Assembly: GCF_014655955.1 (NCBI RefSeq)
Contig: NZ_BNBO01000004.1
Coordinates: forward strand, 307,940 to 340,301
From: Kitasatospora indigofera
Lineage (GTDB): Bacteria > Actinomycetota > Actinomycetes > Streptomycetales > Streptomycetaceae
Reading direction: 5' to 3'
DNA length: 32,362 nucleotides
This document shows positions 26,968 to 32,362 of the stretch, piece after piece. The notes under the pieces were generated by a model, which saw nothing but the letters and a program-made list of their open reading frames with translations, did no database searches and was not told the origin of the DNA. A program made the translations under genes and the position numbers. Numbering within the stretch: position 1 is the stretch's first letter; each line of letters opens with the position of its first letter.

Positions 26968-27217
26968 TGACCAGCCGAGACTAGCCAGATGTTGACCAGT
27001 TTGCCAGTGCCCGGCGGCCCGTGGGGGCCCGTTTCCGTTGTCGTTGGCCGGTCAGACCGTGGTCGGGGGTCGTTCGGGCCAGATTGACCAGGTACTGACC
27101 AGTGGAACCGGTTACCCGGATGTTTCCAGGAGATCCGCCCCGTCCGTAGGTCTTGACGCGCCAAGTGGTCCATGCCACCTTCTCTTACCAGTGCCGCTCC
27201 AGTCGGTAACTGGTAAG
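26968..27217. promoter_or_regulatory. Cluster of TGACCAG/ACCAGT half-sites and a dre-like element
   Basis: TGACCAG occurs in one orientation at 26968, 26993, 27085 and 27096, the last two 11 bp apart. ACTGACCAGT lies at 27094-27103. AGTGGTCCATGCCACC (27164-27179) matches the remembered DasR site AGTGGTCTAGACCACT at about 12 of 16 positions. CTTACCAGT (27184-27192) and ACTGGTAAG (27209-27217) form a perfect 9-bp inverted repeat. The stretch 26936-27249 has no gene. These look like operators for the divergent GntR protein or DasR. Confidence 0.6.
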
Positions 27218-27249
27218 TTCCACCGCTCCCCTTCGAGGTGACCTCCTCC

Positions 27250-28539
27250 ATGAGACCCCCCGCGCTCTCCGGCCTGCGCTCCGCCACCGCCCTCGCCGCG
27301 GCCGGCGTACTGGCCCTCACCGGCCTCACCGCCTGCTCCTCGTCCTCCGACGGCGGCTCCGACGCCGCCGCGCCGTCCCGGCTGACGGTCTGGATCATGC
27401 GCGACAGCGTCTCCGACGGATTCCTCCAGCGCTTCCGGGCCGACTACGAGGCCACGCACGCGGGCACCACCCTGGACATCCAGATTCAGGAGTGGGACGG
27501 CATCGGGCAGAAGATCACCAGCGCGCTGGCCAGCAAGGACGCCCCGGACGTCATCGAGGTCGGCAACACCCAGGTCGCACAGTACGCGGCCAGCGGCGGC
27601 GTCAAGGACCTCTCCGACAAGGTCAGCGACCTCCAGGGCGGCGACTGGATCCCGGGCCTGGCCGAGCCCGGGAAGATCGACGGCAAGCAGTACGGCATCC
27701 CGTGGTACGCCGCGAACCGGGTCGTCATCTACCACAAGGACCTCTTCGCGCAGGCCGGCATCACCACCCCGCCGAAGACCCGCGACGAGTGGATCGCCGA
27801 CACCACCAAGCTCAACACCGGTGGCAACGACGGGATCTACCTCAGCGGCCAGACCTGGTACGCACTGGCCGGCTTCGTCTGGGACGAGGGCGGCGACCTG
27901 GCGGCCAAGGGGGCCGACGGCAAGTGGAAGGGAACCCTGGACACCCCGCAGGCCAAGGCCGGGATGGACTTCTACCAGAAGCTCCAGGCCCTCGGCAGCG
28001 GCCCGAAGGACTCCGACGAGGCCAAGCCGCTGCAGGCCGAGGTGTTCGCCAAGGGCAAGAGCGCGCAGGTCATCTCCACCCCCGGCGGCGCGGCCGCGAT
28101 CATCAAGGCCAACCCCGCGCTCAAGGACAAGCTGGGCTTCTTCCCGATCCCCGGCAAGACCGCGGACAAGCCCGGCGCGGTCTTCACCGGCGGCTCCGAC
28201 CTGGTGATCCCCGAGTCCTCCAAGCACCAGGGCGCCGCGTACGAGGTGGTCAAGGCGCTGGCCGGCGAGAAGTGGCAGACGGACATGGCCAAGGAGATGA
28301 GCTACGTCCCCAACCGGACCTCGCTGGCCGGCGCGCTCTCCGGCAACGAGGGGGCCTCGGCGATGGCCGCCGGCGCCGTGAACGGCCACGCCACACCGAA
28401 CTCCCCGAACTGGGCCGCGGTCGAGGCGAACAACCCGATCAAGCAGTACATGACCCAGGTGCTCACCGGGACCGACCCGTCGGCCGCGGGCCGCACCGCC
28501 ACCGAGTCCATCACCAAGGCCCTCAACAGCACCTCCTGA
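27250..28539 (+). CDS. Sugar ABC transporter substrate-binding lipoprotein (DasA/NgcE-like)
   Basis: A 429-residue lipoprotein with signal peptide and lipobox LTAC (Cys29), which would anchor it to the outer face of the membrane. The mature chain is a type 1 extracellular solute-binding protein; SRLTVWIMRDS and DAPDVIEVGNTQVAQYAASG are typical of the sugar group that includes DasA. The gene order regulator / binding protein / two permeases / GH20 matches the das locus, suggesting chitobiose or GlcNAc-oligomer uptake. ATG 27250 is preferred because GAGGTG precedes it. GTG 27238 would lie within that site. Confidence 0.92.
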   Translation: MRPPALSGLRSATALAAAGVLALTGLTACSSSSDGGSDAAAPSRLTVWIMRDSVSDGFLQRFRADYEATHAGTTLDIQIQEWDGIGQKITSALASKDAPDVIEVGNTQVAQYAASGGVKDLSDKVSDLQGGDWIPGLAEPGKIDGKQYGIPWYAANRVVIYHKDLFAQAGITTPPKTRDEWIADTTKLNTGGNDGIYLSGQTWYALAGFVWDEGGDLAAKGADGKWKGTLDTPQAKAGMDFYQKLQALGSGPKDSDEAKPLQAEVFAKGKSAQVISTPGGAAAIIKANPALKDKLGFFPIPGKTADKPGAVFTGGSDLVIPESSKHQGAAYEVVKALAGEKWQTDMAKEMSYVPNRTSLAGALSGNEGASAMAAGAVNGHATPNSPNWAAVEANNPIKQYMTQVLTGTDPSAAGRTATESITKALNSTS

Positions 28540-28552
28540 CGGGAGTCACGCC

Positions 28553-29524
28553 GTGCTCACCGCACCCCAGGCCGACACCCGGCCGGCCGCCCCGGCGGCG
28601 CCCCCGCCCGTGCGGCGCCCGGCCCGGCGCGGCCGTCTCGCCGCCGCCTGGCCGTACCTGCTGATCGCCCCGACGCTCGTGGGCACGGCGTTCCTGCTGC
28701 TCTACCCCGTCGCCCGGAACCTGCTGATGTCCGTGCAGCACTTCCGGATGGCCGAACTCATCCGCGGCGACGCCGAGTTCGTGGGCCTCGCCAACTACAC
28801 CCAGGTGCTCGGCGACCCGGACTTCTGGACGGTCACCGGCCGCACCCTGTGGTGGACCGCCCTCAACACCGGCCTGATCATGCTCATCGGCACCCTGGCC
28901 GCCCTGATGCTCAAGGCCCTCGGCCGGCGGATGCGGCTGGCCGTGATGAGCGGGCTCGTCCTCACCTGGGCGACCCCGGTGATCGCCGCCACCACCATCT
29001 TCCAGTGGCTCTTCCAGTCCCGCTTCGGAGTGGTCAACTGGGCCCTGGACGCGCTCGGGTTCCACTCGTTCCAGAACTACGCCTGGTTCGCGCACCGCGG
29101 CTCGACCTTCTTCATCCTGGTCGCCCTGATCGTCTGGCAGTCCGTCCCGTTCGCCGCCCTCACCCTGTACGGCGGCCTCACCACCATCCCCGCCGAGCTG
29201 TACGAGGCCGCCCGGCTGGACGGCGCCGGTGCCTGGCAGACCTTCCGCCTGGTCACCTTCCCGGTGCTGCGGCCGCTGTTCGCGCTGGTCACCTCGTTGG
29301 AGGTGATCTGGTGCTTCAAGTGCTTCGCCCAGATCTGGGTGATCAGCCAGGGCGGCCCGGGGGACGCCACCACCACCCTGCCGGTCTACGCCTTCCAGAT
29401 CGCGCAGTCCCTGCACAAGTACGACCTGGGCTCCGCCGTCTCGACCCTGACCGTGCTGATCCTGGCCGCCGCCCTGGTGTTCAACCTGCGCCGGATGTTC
29501 CGCCAGGAAGGAGAAGCCCTGTGA
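28553..29524 (+). CDS. Carbohydrate ABC transporter permease (MalF/DasB-like)
   Basis: A 323-residue inner-membrane permease with six helices after a Pro-rich N-terminal tail. The EAA loop, which docks to the ATPase, is LYEAARLDGAGAWQTF near residue 220. GTG 28553 has GGGAG seven bases upstream, 13 bases after the binding-protein stop. Its stop overlaps the start of the second permease. No ATPase gene is present in the operon, so the transporter probably uses a shared MsiK-type ATPase, as das and ngc systems do. Confidence 0.93.
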   Translation: MLTAPQADTRPAAPAAPPPVRRPARRGRLAAAWPYLLIAPTLVGTAFLLLYPVARNLLMSVQHFRMAELIRGDAEFVGLANYTQVLGDPDFWTVTGRTLWWTALNTGLIMLIGTLAALMLKALGRRMRLAVMSGLVLTWATPVIAATTIFQWLFQSRFGVVNWALDALGFHSFQNYAWFAHRGSTFFILVALIVWQSVPFAALTLYGGLTTIPAELYEAARLDGAGAWQTFRLVTFPVLRPLFALVTSLEVIWCFKCFAQIWVISQGGPGDATTTLPVYAFQIAQSLHKYDLGSAVSTLTVLILAAALVFNLRRMFRQEGEAL

Positions 29525-30363
29525 ACCACCCGCCGAGCCGGGCGCTGCGCCGCGTCCCGCTGAACCTCGCGGCCCTGCTCGTCCTCGCCCTCTCGGCCTT
29601 CCCGGTGTACTGGATGGCGATCACCGCCCTCAAGCCCACCGCCGACATCCAGGCCGACACCCCCACCTTCCTGCCGCTGCACCCGACCCTCGAGCACTTC
29701 CGGACGGCCGTCCACGCCGACGGGTTCGGCACCTTCTGGCGCAACAGCCTGCTGGTCACCTGCGGCGCGGTGCTGATGTCCCTGGTGGTGGCGCTCTGCG
29801 CGGCGTTCGCCGTCGGACGGCTGCGCTGGCGCGGACGGCGGGCCTTCATCCTGATGGTCTTCGTCGCCCAGATGGCGCCCTGGGAGGCGCTGCTGATCCC
29901 GATGTACGTGATCGCCCGCGACACCGACATGCTCGACAGCCTGACCATGCTCACCCTGGTCTACTTCATGACCACGCTGCCCTTCACCGTCGTGACCCTG
30001 CGCGGGTTCCTCGCCGCCGTCCCGGTGGAGCTGGAGGAGTCCGCCCAGGTGGACGGCTGCAGCCGGGCCGGCGCCTTCCGCCGGATCACCCTGCCGCTGC
30101 TCGCCCCGGGCCTGCTCTCCACCTCGCTGTTCGGCTTCATCACGGCCTGGAACGAGTTCGCCTTCGCCAACACCCTGATCATCAAGAACCAGGACGCCCG
30201 GACCCTCCCGGTCTGGCTCTCCTCCTTCGCCAACGTCTTCGGGACGGACTGGGGCGCCACCATGGCCGCCTCCTCGCTCTTCATGCTCCCCGTCCTGCTG
30301 GTCTTCCTCGTCCTGCAGAACAAGGTCACCTCCGGAATGACCGCCGGCGCCGTCAAGGGCTGA
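29521..30363 (+). CDS. Carbohydrate ABC transporter permease (MalG/DasC-like)
   Basis: The 280-residue partner permease, with six helices and the EAA loop ELEESAQVDGCSRAGAFRRI near residues 171-190. GTG 29521 overlaps the upstream stop (GTGA), and AAGGAG lies seven bases before it. Together with the preceding gene it forms the membrane channel for the imported sugar. Confidence 0.93.
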   Translation: MNHPPSRALRRVPLNLAALLVLALSAFPVYWMAITALKPTADIQADTPTFLPLHPTLEHFRTAVHADGFGTFWRNSLLVTCGAVLMSLVVALCAAFAVGRLRWRGRRAFILMVFVAQMAPWEALLIPMYVIARDTDMLDSLTMLTLVYFMTTLPFTVVTLRGFLAAVPVELEESAQVDGCSRAGAFRRITLPLLAPGLLSTSLFGFITAWNEFAFANTLIIKNQDARTLPVWLSSFANVFGTDWGATMAASSLFMLPVLLVFLVLQNKVTSGMTAGAVKG

Positions 30364-30397
30364 CCGCGCCCCCCGTCCCCTCCCCAGGAGCCCCATC

Positions 30398-31927
30398 GTG
30401 ATCATTCCGAAGCCCGCCCGACTGCTCCGCGGTCCCGGCGACTTCACCCTCGGCCCGGCCGGCACCCTCCGGGCCGACGGCGAGGCCCGCGCCGCCGGCG
30501 ACCTGCTGCGCACCCTGCTCGCCCCCGCCACCGGCCTGCCGCTGCCACCCGCCCCCGCCGGGGAGGAGGCCGCCGTCGAACTGTCCCTCGACCCCGCCGA
30601 CCCGGACCTCGGCGAGGAGGGCTACCACCTGCGGGTCACCCCGTTCGGCGTCCGGCTGCGGGCCGCCCGCCCGGCCGGACTGCGGCACGGCGTCCAGACC
30701 CTGCGCCAACTGCTGCCGCCCGAGGCCCTGCTGGACCGCCCGGCCCAGGACGTACCGTGGCGGATCCCCGTCGTGGAGACCACCGACGTCCCCCGGTACC
30801 CGTGGCGCGGCGTGATGGTCGACGTGGCCCGGCACTTCCAGCCGCTGCCCTTCCTGCTGCGCACCGTCGACCTGCTGGCCTTCCACAAGCTGAACGTGCT
30901 GCACCTGCACCTCACCGACGACCAGGGCTGGCGGATGCCCAGCAGCGCCTACCCGCTGCTCACCGAGATCGGCTCGGTCCGGGCCCGCTCGATGCTCGGG
31001 CAGGCCGGCAGCACCCGCTACGACGACCGCCCGCACGGCGGCTCGTACACCGTGGCCGAGCTGCGCCGGCTGGTCCGGTACGCGGCGGAGCGCGGGGTCA
31101 CCGTGGTGCCCGAGATCGAGATGCCCGGCCACGCCCGGGCCGCGCTGGCCGCCTACCCGCACCTGGGCAACGTGCCCGGGCGCCGGCTGGACGTCTGGAC
31201 CGACTGGGGAGTCTGCGAGAACGTCCTCGGCGTCCACGACGAGGTGCTGGAGTTCTGCCGGACCGTCCTCGGCGAGGTGCTCGACGTCTTCCCCTCCCCG
31301 TACATCCACATCGGCGGGGACGAATGCCCGACCGCGGAGTGGGAGCGGAGCCCCGACGCCCGCCGGCGCGCCGCCGAGCTCGGGCTCGCCGCGCCGAAGG
31401 AACTGCACGGATGGTTCCTCGGCCGGATCGGCGAGTTCCTGATCGAGCGGGGCCGCCGCCCGCTGTGCTGGGCCGAGGACAGCTCCTGCGGAGTGCCGCC
31501 CGAGTTCACCGTGATGCCCTGGCGCGACGGCGACCACGGCCTGGCCGCCGCCCGCCGGGGCCACGACGTGGTGATGGCGCCGCACCGCTCCACCTACCTC
31601 GACTACCCGCAGTCGGACGCGCCGACCGAGCCGCTCGGGCAGGCCGGCGAGATCGTCGACCTGCGGGCCGTCCACGACAACGAGCCGGCCCCCGCGCACT
31701 GGGAGCCCGCCGCCACCGCCCGGGTGCTCGGCACCCAGGCGCAGCTGTGGAGCGAGTTCATCACCACCGCCGAGCAGGCCGACTACCTGGCCTTCCCGCG
31801 GCTCTGCGCGCTGGCCGACCGCGCGTGGAACCCGTCCAGCGACTGGACCACCGACTTCCTGCCCGCCCTGCGCGACCACGGGCCCCGCCTGCACGCGCTG
31901 GGGATCAACCGCACCACCCCGCGGTGA
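30398..31927 (+). CDS. Beta-N-acetylhexosaminidase, GH20 (DasD-like)
   Basis: A 509-residue glycoside hydrolase that removes terminal GlcNAc from chito-oligosaccharides by substrate-assisted catalysis. The catalytic pair is D308-E309 in HIGGDECPTAEW. VLHLHLTDDQGWR and EIEMPGHARAALAAYP are also characteristic. A GH20b-like domain (about 1-135) precedes the barrel. There is no signal peptide, so it acts in the cytoplasm on sugars brought in by the transporter, as expected of the fourth das gene. GTG 30398 has AGGAG seven bases upstream. Confidence 0.95.
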   Translation: MIIPKPARLLRGPGDFTLGPAGTLRADGEARAAGDLLRTLLAPATGLPLPPAPAGEEAAVELSLDPADPDLGEEGYHLRVTPFGVRLRAARPAGLRHGVQTLRQLLPPEALLDRPAQDVPWRIPVVETTDVPRYPWRGVMVDVARHFQPLPFLLRTVDLLAFHKLNVLHLHLTDDQGWRMPSSAYPLLTEIGSVRARSMLGQAGSTRYDDRPHGGSYTVAELRRLVRYAAERGVTVVPEIEMPGHARAALAAYPHLGNVPGRRLDVWTDWGVCENVLGVHDEVLEFCRTVLGEVLDVFPSPYIHIGGDECPTAEWERSPDARRRAAELGLAAPKELHGWFLGRIGEFLIERGRRPLCWAEDSSCGVPPEFTVMPWRDGDHGLAAARRGHDVVMAPHRSTYLDYPQSDAPTEPLGQAGEIVDLRAVHDNEPAPAHWEPAATARVLGTQAQLWSEFITTAEQADYLAFPRLCALADRAWNPSSDWTTDFLPALRDHGPRLHALGINRTTPR

Positions 31928-31946
31928 CCGGGACCGGTACCGGTCA
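31925..31946. terminator. Weak hairpin after the GH20 gene
   Basis: TGACCGG (31925-31931) pairs with CCGGTCA (31940-31946), with eight bases between. The first arm includes the GH20 stop. Only 7 bp, so termination may be partial. Confidence 0.35.
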
Positions 31947-32002
31947 CACCGCCGCTCCACCCCGTAGTAATCCCGCACAGCCCCCACTCTGAAGGGATCA
32001 CC

Positions 32003-32362
32003 GTGTCAGCACGACTCCGCATACCCGCCCGTGCCCGGACGGCGATGGCCGTCTGCACGGCCGCCGGCCTGGCCTGCGCCGCGCTCGTGACCGTGCCGGC
32101 CTCGGCCGCCACGGACTCGCTCACCGCGCAGTACCGCACCAGCGCCGGCGGCGCCACCGCCGACCAGTCCGAGCCCTGGCTGGAGATCACCAACACCGGC
32201 ACCACCAGCGTGCCGCTCGCCGGCGTGACGCTGCGGTACTACTTCAAGTCGGACGGCCCGAACGTCACCTACCGCTACGCCTGCTCCTGGGCGGTCAAGG
32301 GCTGCGCCAACATCACCGGCACCTTCGGCACCCTGGCCAACCCCACGGCCACCGCCGACCGT
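32003..32362 (+). CDS. Secreted CBM3-containing protein, 3' end cut by the window
   Basis: The visible 120 residues start with a signal peptide (basic RLRIPARARTAM, hydrophobic AVCTAAGLACAALVTV, cleavage likely after PASA). The rest is a family 3 carbohydrate-binding module: LTAQYRTSAGG, PWLEITNTGTTSVPLAGVTL, RYYFKSDGP and a Trp/Cys-bearing ACSWAVKGCANITGTF. CBM3 usually binds crystalline cellulose and is attached to a glycosidase or stands alone. The catalytic part, if any, is past the window. GTG 32003 has AAGGGA five bases upstream. Its promoter probably lies in the 75-base gap after GH20. Confidence 0.88.
   Translation, partial: MSARLRIPARARTAMAVCTAAGLACAALVTVPASAATDSLTAQYRTSAGGATADQSEPWLEITNTGTTSVPLAGVTLRYYFKSDGPNVTYRYACSWAVKGCANITGTFGTLANPTATADR

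Noticed and set aside
30353..31987. A 544-codon reverse frame antisense to the GH20 gene
   Set aside because: A shadow of the hexosaminidase, with low-complexity composition and no recognisable domain.

Overview
The window is very GC-rich, with strong G/C bias at third codon positions, GTG and TTG starts, many Pro/Ala/Gly-rich tails and actinobacterial gene families (monomeric isocitrate dehydrogenase, CobL fusion, HutC-type GntR regulators, small secreted proteins). This points to a Streptomycetaceae chromosome (Streptomyces or Kitasatospora). That assignment is inference from style and gene content. No rRNA, tRNA, CRISPR array, phage gene or transposase was seen.

Layout. Positions 1-133 hold the end of an unidentified gene. 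cbiD (362-1495, +) is followed by a divergent pair: a HATPase-type ATP-binding protein (-) and a HutC/GntR regulator (+), which share an intergenic region carrying perfect TCTCTAGAGA palindromes. The monomeric NADP isocitrate dehydrogenase (icd, -), a small membrane protein (-) and a divergent MarR regulator (+) come next. A second cobalamin block, cobL-cobM-cobK (10070-7008, -), is tightly coupled. Divergent from it is a clade 3 type catalase (+). Then come a gamma-glutamylcyclotransferase-like gene (-), a DMT/EamA exporter (+), and a TetR plus AurF-like diiron oxygenase pair (-).

The centre holds glyA (+) behind a ZTP (pfl) riboswitch, two small secreted proteins of unknown function, and an orphan AbiEii-like nucleotidyltransferase (+) that looks leaderless. 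An aldehyde dehydrogenase plus Zn-alcohol dehydrogenase pair (-) lies behind a perfect 19-bp palindrome. A PadR regulator-ABC ATPase-FtsX permease operon (+) with overlapping stops and starts also looks leaderless.

The right end is a das-like amino-sugar module. A HutC/GntR regulator (-) is divergent from a sugar-binding lipoprotein, two ABC permeases and a cytoplasmic GH20 beta-N-acetylhexosaminidase (+). The intergenic region contains repeated TGACCAG/ACCAGT half-sites and a site resembling the DasR-responsive element. Uptake of chito-oligosaccharides followed by intracellular cleavage to GlcNAc is the likely role. No ATPase is encoded in the module, so a shared MsiK-type ATPase is expected elsewhere. 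A secreted protein starting with a CBM3 domain begins at 32003 and runs off the window.

Most genes are ordinary metabolism. The points that most repay a second look are regulatory: the ZTP riboswitch, several clean operator palindromes, two leaderless promoters, and a long antisense overlap between the ATP-binding protein and cbiD. I did not find convincing evidence of a wholly new multi-gene system.
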